Shown here piece by piece: positions 7,178-14,040 of a stretch of 20,551 nucleotides of DNA. The notes under the pieces are model-generated. The model had not been told where the DNA came from, searched no databases, and worked only from the letters and a program-made list of their open reading frames with translations. The stretch is from Massilia sp. (lineage in GTDB: Bacteria > Pseudomonadota > Gammaproteobacteria > Burkholderiales > Burkholderiaceae_D), in assembly GCA_028291845.1 (NCBI GenBank), contig JAQGNM010000228.1:1-20551 (forward strand). Direction: 5' to 3'. The translations under genes and the position numbers were made by a program. Positions within the stretch are counted from its first letter, which is position 1. Each line of letters opens with the position of its first letter.

Positions 7178-7621
7178 TCAGGGAGTCGCCGGCGCGCTGC
7201 CTTCCGCCTCGAGCTTGGCGACCTTGGCCTTGAGCGCCCGCTCCTCGCCCCAGCGCGCCGTCTCATCGCGCACGACGGCGATGATGGCCGATACACTGCC
7301 ATCGGGGGCGTGCAGCATTGCCACCGTAAAGGCGATCGACAAGGGTTTGCCTTCCTTGTGCAGGGCCGGCACGCGCAGCAGGTCGGCGCCGTAGCGCGTC
7401 TCGCCAGTCGCCATGGTTTTATGGTAGCCATCCCAGTGACGCTGGCGCTGGCGTTCCGGGATGATGATGTCGAGCGACTGGCCAATGGCGTCCTGTTCCG
7501 TGAAACCGAAGATGCGGGTGGCCGACGGATTCCAGACGGTAATTATCCCGGCGGCATCGCAGACGATGACGGCGTCGCCCAGGGCGGTGACGAATTGATT
7601 GAAATCGATATTGCTGCTCAT
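7178..7621 (-). CDS. Single PAS-domain protein of the oxalate gene cluster
   Basis: A 147-residue protein starting at ATG 7621 (MSSNIDFNQFVTAL), with AAGGA six bases upstream. Upstream in-frame starts lack this site and run into hairpins. Residues about 10-120 form one PAS domain: ALGDAVIVCDAAGIITVWNP, then ATRIFGFTEQDAIGQSLDII, PERQRQRHWDGYHKTMATGE, TRYGADLLRVPALHKEGKPL and the final strand VSAIIAVVRDET. A short amphipathic helix follows (EERALKAKVAKLEAEG), which could be a dimerising coil. There is no kinase, GGDEF, HTH or other output domain, so it must act through a partner or as a small-molecule or redox sensor. It lies 120 bp downstream of frc on the same strand, beyond a terminator-like hairpin, so it may be expressed at a lower level than frc. 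A role in oxalate metabolism is inferred from position only. Confidence 0.82.
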   Translation of the reverse strand: MSSNIDFNQFVTALGDAVIVCDAAGIITVWNPSATRIFGFTEQDAIGQSLDIIIPERQRQRHWDGYHKTMATGETRYGADLLRVPALHKEGKPLSIAFTVAMLHAPDGSVSAIIAVVRDETARWGEERALKAKVAKLEAEGSAPATP

Positions 7622-7655
7622 GATGTGTCCTTGAAATGTTACCGGGCGAGCATAA

Positions 7656-7728
7656 AAACAAAAACGGCGCGTTCCAGCCAAAGCCGCAACGCGCCGCGCG
7701 AAAGTCAAACTGGCAGCGCCGCTGCCAG
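7656..7728 (-). terminator. Two hairpins downstream of frc, one with T-run
   Basis: Read on the minus strand, the first hairpin is CTGGCAGC-GGC-GCTGCCAG (7728-7710). The second pairs CGGCGCGTT (7696-7688) with AACGCGCCG (7673-7665) and is followed by TTTTTGTTTTT. The second has the form of an intrinsic terminator. It would end most oxc-frc transcripts before the PAS gene, allowing only read-through. Confidence 0.7.
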
Positions 7729-7741
7729 CTTGAAACTCTTA

Positions 7742-9001
7742 TTACACTACCTTTTGATCGTGCAACGCTGCGATTTGTTCCTGGTTGTAGCCCAGGGTTT
7801 CCAGCACTTCGTCGGTGTGCTCGCCCAGCAGCGGCGAACCGGTGATTTCGACGGTGGTGTCCGAAAACTTGATCGGGCTGCCGACGGTGAAGTACTTGCC
7901 GCGTTCCTTGTGGTCCACTTCGGCGATGGTGCCCGAAGCGCGCAGCGATTCGTCGTTCAGGATTTCTTTCATCGTCAACACTGGTGCGCAAGGAATATCG
8001 AATTTGCGCAGGATGTCGACTGCTTCGAACTTGGTCTTGTCGGCAAGCCAGGTTTCGATGGTGGCGAAGATGTCGAAAATCTTGTCCTGACGCGCTTGCG
8101 CGGTCATGTAGGCAGGATCGGTGGCCCACTCAGGCTTGCCGATGGCGCGCGTGATTGGCTCCCAGGCGTGACCCTGGATGGTGAAGTAGATGTACGCGTT
8201 AGGATCGGTTTCCCAGCCCTTGCACTTCAGAACCCAACCTGGCTGACCGCCACCGCCGGCGTTACCGCCGCGTGGCACGTAGTCGCCAAACTTGCCGTGC
8301 GGGTACTGTGGATACTCTTCCAGGTAGCCGACGCGGTCCAGGCGCTGCTGGTCGCGCAGTTTCACGCGGCACAGGTTCAGCACGGAATCCTGCATCGACA
8401 CGGCAACTTTTTGACCTTTGCCGGTCTTGTCGCGGCCGCGCAGGGCGGTCAGGATGCCGATCGCCAGGTGCATGCCGGTGTTCGAGTCGCCCAGGGCGGC
8501 TGCCGAGATGGTCGGTGGGCCGTCGTCGAAGCCGGTGGTCGAAGCGGCGCCGCCCGCGCACTGGGCGACGTTCTCGTAGACTTTCAAGTCTTCGTAGTGG
8601 TGGCCATCCGAAAAACCTTTAACCGAGGCGACGATCATGCCAGGGTTCAGTTCGTTGATGTGTTCCCAGGTGAAACCCATGCGGTCCAGTGCGCCAGGAC
8701 CGAAGTTCTCGACCAGCACGTCCGATTCCTTGATCAGCTTGGTCAAGATTTCCTTGCCGGCAGCAGTCTTGGTGTCGAGGGTCAGCGATTTCTTGTTGCT
8801 GTTAAGCATCGTGAAATACAGGGCGTCGACGCCAGGAATGTCGCGCAGTTGCGAGCGGGTGACGTCGCCCGAACCTGGACGCTCGACCTTGATGACGTCG
8901 GCGCCGAACCAGGCCAGCAGCTGGGTGCATGCAGGACCGGCTTGCACGTGGGTGAAGTCGATGATTTTAATGCCTTCTAATGGCTTATTGCTGTCGCTCA
9001 T
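7742..9001 (-). CDS. frc: Formyl-CoA:oxalate CoA-transferase
   Basis: A 419-residue class III CoA-transferase. It moves CoA from formyl-CoA to oxalate, giving oxalyl-CoA (the substrate of Oxc) and formate. The N-terminus KPLEGIKIIDFTHVQAGPAC, the block VENFGPGALDRMGFTWEHIN, the catalytic aspartate region ALGDSNTGMH (Asp172, matching Asp169 of the Oxalobacter formigenes enzyme) and the glycine loop GGNAGGGGQPGW (which closes over the active site) are all present. So are the C-terminal SPLLGEHTDEVLETLGY and the terminal KVV. Length is close to the roughly 428 residues of the known enzyme; as I recall that sequence, about 15-17 residues before the glycine loop are missing here. ATG at 9001 follows AAGGAGACCCAC. 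It lies 75 bp downstream of oxc and is probably cotranscribed. The enzyme is cytoplasmic. Confidence 0.95.
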   Translation of the reverse strand: MSDSNKPLEGIKIIDFTHVQAGPACTQLLAWFGADVIKVERPGSGDVTRSQLRDIPGVDALYFTMLNSNKKSLTLDTKTAAGKEILTKLIKESDVLVENFGPGALDRMGFTWEHINELNPGMIVASVKGFSDGHHYEDLKVYENVAQCAGGAASTTGFDDGPPTISAAALGDSNTGMHLAIGILTALRGRDKTGKGQKVAVSMQDSVLNLCRVKLRDQQRLDRVGYLEEYPQYPHGKFGDYVPRGGNAGGGGQPGWVLKCKGWETDPNAYIYFTIQGHAWEPITRAIGKPEWATDPAYMTAQARQDKIFDIFATIETWLADKTKFEAVDILRKFDIPCAPVLTMKEILNDESLRASGTIAEVDHKERGKYFTVGSPIKFSDTTVEITGSPLLGEHTDEVLETLGYNQEQIAALHDQKVV

Positions 9002-9037
9002 GTGGGTCTCCTTGAAGTATGCAATATCGTTCTTGTT

Positions 9038-9060
9038 GCCGGCGCCTTGTGGACGCCGGC
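9038..9060 (-). repeat. Intercistronic hairpin between oxc and frc
   Basis: GCCGGCG (9038-9044) and CGCCGGC (9054-9060) form a 7-bp GC stem with a 9-base loop inside the 75-bp oxc-frc gap. No T-run follows on the minus strand, so it is more likely an mRNA-stability or partial attenuation element than a terminator. Confidence 0.5.
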
Positions 9061-9076
9061 TGGTACTGCCTGACTA

Positions 9077-10798
9077 TTACTTTTTGCCTGCTGCGCTTTG
9101 CGGGTTCAGGTTGGTCAGACGGCCGCTCTCGGTACCGGCGTTCGGATCGATCACCGCGTTGATCAGCGAAGGCTTGCCCGATGCAATTGCCTCGTTCAGG
9201 GCAGCGGTCAATTCTTCCGGGGTGGTCACGTTGTAACCAATGCCGCCGAACGCTTCGATCATCTTGTCGTAACGGGCGCCCTTGACGAAGGAAGTGACTG
9301 GCACGTCGTTCGGCACGTTCGGGTTCAAGTTAGGATCGGTACCCTTGTACACGCCGTTGTTGTTGAAGATGATCGTCACGACCGGCAGGTCATAGCGGCA
9401 AATCGTTTCCAGTTCCATACCCGAGAAGCCGAAGGCGCTGTCGCCCTCGATGGCCACCACTGGCTTGCCGGTAATCACGGCCGCGCCGATGGCGTAGCCC
9501 ATGCCGATACCCATGATACCCCAGGTACCGGAATCGAAGCGCTTGCGTGGCTCGTACATGTCGATGATCGAACGGGCGTAGTCGAGCGTGTTGGCGCCTT
9601 CGTTGACAACGTTGATGTCCGGACGGGTTTTGAGGATGTCGCGGATCGAACGCAGGGCGCTGTGGAAGTTCATTGGCGAAGGGCTGGCGGCCAGGGTCTG
9701 GGCCATCTTCGACATGTTCTTGTCCTTGCGCTCGGCGATTGCGCCGGTCCAGGCTGCATCAGGTTTGGCGTGGCCGTTGTCGGCGATGCCTTTCAACAGA
9801 GCGGCAACGCAGGAGCCGATGTCGCCGATCAACGGTGCCTCGATGGCGACGTTGCTGTCGATTTCGGTCGGCGAGATGTCGATCTGAATGAATTTCTTCG
9901 GTACGGCGCCCCAGGTCTTGCCCTTGCCGTGCGACAGCAGCCAGTTCAGACGCGCGCCGATCAGGACGACGACGTCGGCTTCGGCCAGCACGTACGAGCG
10001 AGCGGCCGAGGCCGATTGTGGGTGGTTATCCGGCAGCAAGCCCTTGGCCATCGACATCGGCAGGTAAGGAATGCCGGAGTTTTCGACAAACGCGCGGATG
10101 TCGGCGTCGGCTTGGGCGTATGCTGCACCTTTACCGAGCAAAATCAGCGGCTTCTTGGCGCCTTTGAGCACGTCCAGCGCGCGCTGGATCGAATCGGGAG
10201 CAGGAATCTGGCGTGGCACCGGATCGACCACTTTCACCAGCGAGCGCTTGCCGTGTTCGGCGTCGAGCGACTGGGCCAGCAATTGTGCCGGCAGGTCGAG
10301 GTAGACGCCGCCCGGACGGCCGGACACAGCGGCGCGGATGGCGCGGGCGATACCGATGCCGATGTCTTCGGCTTTGTTGATGCGGTACGACGCTTTGGCG
10401 TAAGGCTTGGCGGCGTTAAGCTGGTCCATCTCTTCGTAATCGCCCTGCTGCAGATCGACGATCTCGCGCTCGGACGAGCCGGAGATCAGGATCATCGGGA
10501 AGCAGTTGGTGGTGGCGTTGGCCAGCGCGGTCAGGCCGTTCAAAAAGCCTGGCGCCGACACGGTCAGGCAGATGCCTGGCTTTTGCGTGATGTAACCAGC
10601 GATGGCGGCGGCGTTGCCGGCGTGCTGTTCGTGGCGGAAGCCGATGAAGCGCATGCCTTCAGCCTGTGCCAGACGGGCCAGGTCGGTGATGGGAATGCCG
10701 ACCAGACCGAAAATCGTGTCGATGTCGTTATGCTTGAGGGCATCGATGACCAGATGGAAGCCGTCGGTCATTGCTGGTGCTTGGGTACTGTCTGTCAT
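9077..10798 (-). CDS. oxc: Oxalyl-CoA decarboxylase
   Basis: A 573-residue thiamine-diphosphate enzyme that decarboxylates oxalyl-CoA to formyl-CoA and CO2, closing the cycle with Frc. The N-terminal PYR domain holds GLVGIPITDLARLAQ and the FRHEQHAGNAAAIAGYITQK block with the activating Glu57. Next comes the oxalyl-CoA decarboxylase signature SGSSEREIVDLQQGDYEEMD. The middle (ADP-binding type) domain follows, and the C-terminal PP domain carries the ThDP/Mg motif GDSAFGFSGMELETI ending in IIFNNNG (residues 452 to about 482). The C-terminus ends in a Lys-containing tail. I chose the ATG at 10798 (MTDSTQAPAMTDGFH), which has AAGGAGGAG upstream; a TTG at 10828 would add ten residues spanning that site. 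First gene of oxc-frc, divergent from the Crp/Fnr regulator. Cytoplasmic. Confidence 0.96.
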   Translation of the reverse strand: MTDSTQAPAMTDGFHLVIDALKHNDIDTIFGLVGIPITDLARLAQAEGMRFIGFRHEQHAGNAAAIAGYITQKPGICLTVSAPGFLNGLTALANATTNCFPMILISGSSEREIVDLQQGDYEEMDQLNAAKPYAKASYRINKAEDIGIGIARAIRAAVSGRPGGVYLDLPAQLLAQSLDAEHGKRSLVKVVDPVPRQIPAPDSIQRALDVLKGAKKPLILLGKGAAYAQADADIRAFVENSGIPYLPMSMAKGLLPDNHPQSASAARSYVLAEADVVVLIGARLNWLLSHGKGKTWGAVPKKFIQIDISPTEIDSNVAIEAPLIGDIGSCVAALLKGIADNGHAKPDAAWTGAIAERKDKNMSKMAQTLAASPSPMNFHSALRSIRDILKTRPDINVVNEGANTLDYARSIIDMYEPRKRFDSGTWGIMGIGMGYAIGAAVITGKPVVAIEGDSAFGFSGMELETICRYDLPVVTIIFNNNGVYKGTDPNLNPNVPNDVPVTSFVKGARYDKMIEAFGGIGYNVTTPEELTAALNEAIASGKPSLINAVIDPNAGTESGRLTNLNPQSAAGKK

Positions 10799-10908
10799 GA
10801 TGGATGTCTCCTCCTTGTGATTCGTCAAAGGCGCCGCATGTTAATCGTCAACACAGTATCTTGTATTAGCTGTGAAAGTCGTAATGCAGCCCGTCTTTTA
10901 ATGCGGCC

Positions 10909-10952
10909 ATCATAGCGAGCGGGCTTCATATCTCTCATTGACCGAGGTCAAT
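10909..10952 (-). promoter_or_regulatory. oxc promoter with FNR-like operator
   Basis: ATTGACCGAGGTCAAT (10937-10952) is a perfect palindrome with 7-bp arms. Its core, TTGAC-N4-GTCAA, differs from the FNR consensus TTGAT-N4-ATCAA only in the last base of each arm. On the minus strand TATGAT (10914-10909) matches the -10 consensus at five of six positions. The palindrome centre (10944.5) is 35.5 bp from the end of the -10 element, close to the 34.5 expected when an activator sits at -41.5. The predicted start of transcription is near 10902, leaving a leader of about 104 bases. The site also lies upstream of the divergent regulator gene, so autoregulation is possible. Confidence 0.7.
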
Positions 10953-10998
10953 TTTCGCCGCATGATGTCGGCTCTTGTGAAATAAGGTAGTAAATTCA

Positions 10999-11607
10999 AT
11001 GACATTGGTAGCGAATCATCCGGACCGAAATATCATACGCGTCCAGCTCAAACAAAACGTGGTTCTCAAGGAACTGCGCGACAGCGAGATGGAAGCGCTG
11101 GAACCGTTTTTGACGGTGGAAAATCACCACAAGGGCGACATGCTGTTGAATCAAGGCGTGCACGACATGGAACAGTATTTCGTGCTTGACGGCATCTTGA
11201 AGCGGGTCGTCACCAACCAGGAAGCGAAGGAAATGATTTTGCGTTTCCCGGCCGAACGCGACATCGAAACCAGCTACGCCGCCTGGCGCTTGCACACGCC
11301 CACGCCGTACAGCATCGTCTGCGTCACCAAGGCGCGCGTGGCGCGCATGCCGCTGTCGCAATGGGTGGCCTTCCTCGAGAGCCACAGCGCGGTGAAACAA
11401 GCCTTTGAATATGAAGTGATGAACCTGATGAGCGCCATCATGGCGCACACCATCACCCTGCACCTGCTCGACGCCCCCGGCCGCGTGCACCGCTTCATGC
11501 GCAAGCATCCCGAGCTGTTCGAACGGCTGCCGAAGAAAGAGCTGGCGTCGTATTTGAATTTGTCGCCGGAGACGCTCAGCCGCTTAAAAAACCAAGGAAA
11601 AATTTAG
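10999..11607 (+). CDS. Crp/Fnr-family transcriptional regulator, probable oxalate-cluster regulator
   Basis: A 202-residue regulator. Residues about 20-130 form a cyclic-nucleotide-binding-like beta roll (VLKELRDSEMEALEPFLTV, KGDMLLNQGVHDMEQYFVLDG). A long dimer helix follows (135-160), and a helix-turn-helix ends the protein (LPKKELASYLNLSPETLSRL). The recognition helix has E191, S194 and R195, the ExxSR pattern by which FNR-type proteins read TTGA half-sites. There is no N-terminal cysteine cluster (the only Cys is in SIVCVTK), so it cannot hold an FNR-type iron-sulfur centre. The cAMP-binding residues of CRP are not obvious either; the ligand is unknown. It is divergent from oxc with an FNR-like palindrome between them. 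I infer that it activates oxc-frc and, through a twin site, the antiporter operon. Start ATG at 10999 follows AAGGTAGTAAATTCA. Confidence 0.9.
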   Translation: MTLVANHPDRNIIRVQLKQNVVLKELRDSEMEALEPFLTVENHHKGDMLLNQGVHDMEQYFVLDGILKRVVTNQEAKEMILRFPAERDIETSYAAWRLHTPTPYSIVCVTKARVARMPLSQWVAFLESHSAVKQAFEYEVMNLMSAIMAHTITLHLLDAPGRVHRFMRKHPELFERLPKKELASYLNLSPETLSRLKNQGKI

Positions 11608-11608
11608 A

Positions 11609-11749
11609 AGGGGGACTGGCGCCGAAGGTGCCTGTCCCATTTTGGCGTGCCGCCAAAGTCAATTCTCCCTCTCGTCCTCCTTCCTCCCTACAAAAGCGCT
11701 CTGGTGGCTGCGTAACCATGGGACAGGCACCTTCGGCGCCAGTCCCCCT
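11609..11749. repeat. REP-like inverted pair (two 30-base hairpin elements)
   Basis: The segment 11609-11640 and its perfect reverse complement 11718-11749 (32 bp) flank a 77-bp spacer. Each arm is itself an imperfect hairpin: GGGAC, a T-T mismatch, GGCGCC, a GAA loop, GGTGCC, T, GTCCC. The left arm begins two bases after the regulator's stop codon. A diverged pair with the same layout lies at 17490-17594. No transposase is nearby. The pair probably also acts as a strong 3'-end structure for the regulator mRNA. Confidence 0.8.
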
Positions 11750-11810
11750 GCTGTCTATAATCCTTCAGGGCAATATGTGTTTTCGCTATATCCCATATCA
11801 GAACTTGAAA

Positions 11811-11840
11811 TTGGTGCAGTGCGCAAGAGGTCTTTATAAT
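11811..11840 (+). promoter_or_regulatory. Sigma-70-type promoter of the 54-residue gene
   Basis: TTGGTG (11811-11816) and a perfect TATAAT (11835-11840) are separated by 18 bp. The start would be near 11847, leaving about a 32-base leader with AGGAG six bases before the ATG at 11879. Confidence 0.6.
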
Positions 11841-11878
11841 TGACTTCATCGAATCCAACCAACCTTCAGGAGTCTCAC

Positions 11879-12043
11879 ATGACCAGCTTCAACAACACCG
11901 CACCAGCCGGCTCGACCTACCCAGCACCATCGTTCTCGTTCGCTTCGATCATCGACGCCCTGTTCATGACCAAGCTGCGCGAAGAACTCGACGCTGAAAC
12001 CGCCGGCGACAAGTCGGATGCCGCCTACCACTACGGCATGTAA
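11879..12043 (+). CDS. Small protein of unknown function, 54 residues
   Basis: ATG at 11879 has a good AGGAG site six bases upstream, its own consensus -10 and a strong terminator after the stop, so it is probably a true monocistronic gene. The N-terminal third is Ser/Thr/Pro/Ala-rich (MTSFNNTAPAGSTYPAPSFS). The middle has an amphipathic helix (FASIIDALFMTKLREELDAE), and the tail is polar and ends in YHYGM. There is no signal peptide or full membrane helix and no Cys. I do not recognise the family. It lies between the oxalate regulator and the antiporter operon, but nothing else ties it to oxalate. The short FASIIDALF stretch could be a binding helix for a partner. Confidence 0.65.
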   Translation: MTSFNNTAPAGSTYPAPSFSFASIIDALFMTKLREELDAETAGDKSDAAYHYGM

Positions 12044-12092
12044 ATAGCACGACGCCGCTGCGCTGACCCCAAGCAGCGCGGCGGTTGAAAGC

Positions 12093-12130
12093 AAAAACGC
12101 CCCACAGGCTCAGCCTGCGGGGCGTTTTTT
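12093..12130. terminator. Bidirectional intrinsic terminator
   Basis: AAAAACGCCCC-A-CAGGCT pairs with AGCCTG-C-GGGGCGTTTTT around a one-base loop, followed by T on the plus strand. The stem is flanked by an A-run on one side and a T-run on the other. It therefore serves both the 54-residue gene (plus) and the end of the ketopantoate-reductase-like operon (minus, stop at 12153). Confidence 0.9.
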
Positions 12131-12152
12131 ACGTTTACTTTTGCTGCGTGGT

Positions 12153-13169
12153 TTATGCTTCTACAAGCTTCTGCAGCTTGACGCCGCCGTGCTCCTCCTG
12201 CATGGTGCGCTCCAGCATCTTCACCAGGGCGTAAGCCGAGTCGATATGCGGCGTCGCCGTGCCGGTCAGGCGGCCCAGTTCGACCACCGATCCGACCAGG
12301 GCATCGATCTCGGGCCCGCGCCCTGCTTCGACATCCTGCAGCATCGAGGTCTTGTGCTTGCCGACCTTTTCCGCTCCTTCGATGCGGCGGTCGAGGGTAA
12401 CTCTAAACGATATACCCAGTTTCGCCGCCACCGCCTGCGCCTCCCGCATCATCGCTGCCGCCAGCTCTCTTGCCAGTGTATACTGGCAGATATCGACCAG
12501 GGTCGAATGCGACAGCGCGCTGATCGGGTTGAAGCAACCGTTACCCCACAACTTGAGCCAGATTTCGGCGCGGATGTTATCCAGTACCGGGGCTTTCAGG
12601 CCCGCATGCTGGAACACCTCCGAGATTTTTTGGGCGCGCTCGCTGATACTGCCGTCGAGTTCGCCGAGAGGGAAACGCTCGCCCTCCACGTGCTGGATCA
12701 CGCCCGGTGCGATCAGTTCCGCCGCCGGGTAGACCACGCAACCGAGAATGTGTTTCGGTGCGATTTTATTGGCCAGCAGCCCGGTCGGATCGACGCTCTT
12801 GACGACGTATCCTTCGTGCTTGCCGCCGTGCTGGTGGAAATACCAGAACGGGATACCGTTCTGCATCGTCACCACCACCGTATCCGGTCCCACCATGTGG
12901 CCGATCTGGTCGGCCACCGCGTCGACCTGGTGTGCTTTCAAAGCCAGGATCACCAGCTCTTGCACACCCGCCTTGGCGTAATCGTCAGTCGCCTTGACGT
13001 CCGTGGCGACATGTTCGGTCCCATCATTGTCGATCAGCTTGATGCCCCTGGCCGAAATAGCCTCCAGGTTGGCGCCGCGGACGATGAACGTGACGTCCTC
13101 CCCCGCCAGCGCCAGCTTCGCGCCGACGTACCCCCCGATTGCTCCTGCTCCAATGATTGCAATTTTCAT
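12153..13169 (-). CDS. 2-dehydropantoate 2-reductase family protein (PanE-like)
   Basis: A 338-residue NAD(P)-dependent reductase of the ApbA/PanE family. The Rossmann motif GAGAIGGYVGAKLA begins at residue 7 (GxGxxG 7-12). TMQNGIP (101-107) is the conserved nicotinamide-side loop. In the C-terminal ApbA_C domain Lys206 of IWLKLWGNGCFNP is the probable catalytic lysine, with Asn210 nearby. Family members reduce ketopantoate to pantoate (needed for CoA), but many paralogues act on other 2-oxo acids. Here it is the last gene of the antiporter-FAH operon, 18 bp after the FAH stop, which suggests a substrate linked to oxalate or other dicarboxylic acids, or CoA supply for the CoA-dependent oxalate cycle. 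Both are inference. ATG at 13169 follows GGGAGCACGTC. The strong terminator follows. Confidence 0.88.
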   Translation of the reverse strand: MKIAIIGAGAIGGYVGAKLALAGEDVTFIVRGANLEAISARGIKLIDNDGTEHVATDVKATDDYAKAGVQELVILALKAHQVDAVADQIGHMVGPDTVVVTMQNGIPFWYFHQHGGKHEGYVVKSVDPTGLLANKIAPKHILGCVVYPAAELIAPGVIQHVEGERFPLGELDGSISERAQKISEVFQHAGLKAPVLDNIRAEIWLKLWGNGCFNPISALSHSTLVDICQYTLARELAAAMMREAQAVAAKLGISFRVTLDRRIEGAEKVGKHKTSMLQDVEAGRGPEIDALVGSVVELGRLTGTATPHIDSAYALVKMLERTMQEEHGGVKLQKLVEA

Positions 13170-13187
13170 GACGTGCTCCCACCTAGT

Positions 13188-13970
13188 TTACTCGAACCGG
13201 TTTTTGAGCTTGCCTATGCCATCGATCTCGATTTCGATCGTACTGTTTGGTCGCATGGAGCCCACGCCGACCGACGTGCCGCACAACAGCACATCGCCCG
13301 GATATAAAGTCATGTCTTTCGAAATTTTACTTACCAGCTGCGCCACGCTGAACACCATGTCGTTGACAGGATAGTCCTGGCGCACTTCTTCATTCAATAT
13401 GGTTCGTACCACCAGCATGGCCGGATCGAGCCCGGTGGCTATCACCGGTCCCAGCGGACAGAAGGTATCGAAACCCTTGGCCCGGCACCATTGCGCGAAG
13501 GTCGGATCGCGGTTGATGATGTCGGCGACGGTGACGTCATTGGCGCAGGTCAGGCCGAACACGTAGTTCGGCGCGTCTTCCTCGCTGACGTTGCTTGTGG
13601 TCTTGCCGATTACGACAGCCAATTCGCCTTCGAACACCACCTTCGAATCAGGTGAACCCTCCAGCAGCGGGCGCCGAATGGTGCCGCCGGGTGCCAGCAA
13701 GGTGTTCGGAGTCTTGACCAGGTATAAAGGTTCCGGCGGTGGCGCCAGTCCCAGTTTCTTGCCCAGTGCGTGGAAGTTGTTCCACATCGCCAGCATCTTC
13801 CCAGGCACCACCGGAGCGAGCAATTTCACTTCGGACAGATGCATGGAATTGCCGTTCGGTTCGGGATTGGCGAACATGTCGCCTTCATACACCCGAATCT
13901 TCTCGCCTTCGAGCGTGCCGAAGCACGTCGCATCCTGGTGTTGGAAGCGAACCCAGCGCTTGATCATCAT
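13188..13970 (-). CDS. Fumarylacetoacetate hydrolase (FAH) family protein
   Basis: A 260-residue protein with the FAH fold. The N-terminal part has RWVRFQHQDATCFGTLEGEK. The catalytic domain starts around 55 (VVPGKMLAMWNNFHALGKKL). Metal ligands are Glu114 and Glu116 (VFEGELAVVIGK) and Asp145 (CANDVTVAD). Then come INRDPTFAQWCRAKGFDTFC and the C-terminal PGDVLLCGTSVGVGSMRPN. Bacterial members are 2-hydroxyhepta-diene-dioate isomerases, acylpyruvate hydrolases or oxaloacetate decarboxylases; an acylpyruvase or oxaloacetate-type activity would fit the oxalate context, but the substrate cannot be read from sequence. I chose ATG at 13970 (MMIKRWVRFQ) with AGAGG upstream. It lies 70 bp after the antiporter stop, behind a strong hairpin, and 18 bp before the PanE-like gene. 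Confidence 0.88.
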   Translation of the reverse strand: MMIKRWVRFQHQDATCFGTLEGEKIRVYEGDMFANPEPNGNSMHLSEVKLLAPVVPGKMLAMWNNFHALGKKLGLAPPPEPLYLVKTPNTLLAPGGTIRRPLLEGSPDSKVVFEGELAVVIGKTTSNVSEEDAPNYVFGLTCANDVTVADIINRDPTFAQWCRAKGFDTFCPLGPVIATGLDPAMLVVRTILNEEVRQDYPVNDMVFSVAQLVSKISKDMTLYPGDVLLCGTSVGVGSMRPNSTIEIEIDGIGKLKNRFE

Positions 13971-14003
13971 GTTAATACCTCTAGTTACGCCGGATTGGAA
14001 AGC

Positions 14004-14031
14004 GGCGCCAGCCGAAAGGCAGGCTGGCGCC
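14004..14031 (-). repeat. Intercistronic hairpin between antiporter and FAH genes
   Basis: GGCGCCAGCC (14004-14013) and GGCTGGCGCC (14022-14031) form a perfect 10-bp stem, nine bases after the antiporter stop on the minus strand. Only GCTTTCC follows, so it is a partial terminator or 3' stabiliser that could make the antiporter more abundant than the two downstream enzymes. Confidence 0.6.
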
Positions 14032-14040
14032 ATACTGCTT

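Noticed and set aside
6863..8980. Plus-strand open frame of 705 codons
   Set aside because: It lies antisense to the PAS and frc genes, has no recognisable domain and is explained by GC-rich codon bias on the opposite strand.
9098..10915. Plus-strand open frame of 605 codons
   Set aside because: Antisense shadow of oxc, whose ThDP motifs and ribosome-binding site are clear on the minus strand.
11628..11843. Short plus-strand frames across the first REP-like pair
   Set aside because: They translate the hairpin elements themselves and have no ribosome-binding site.
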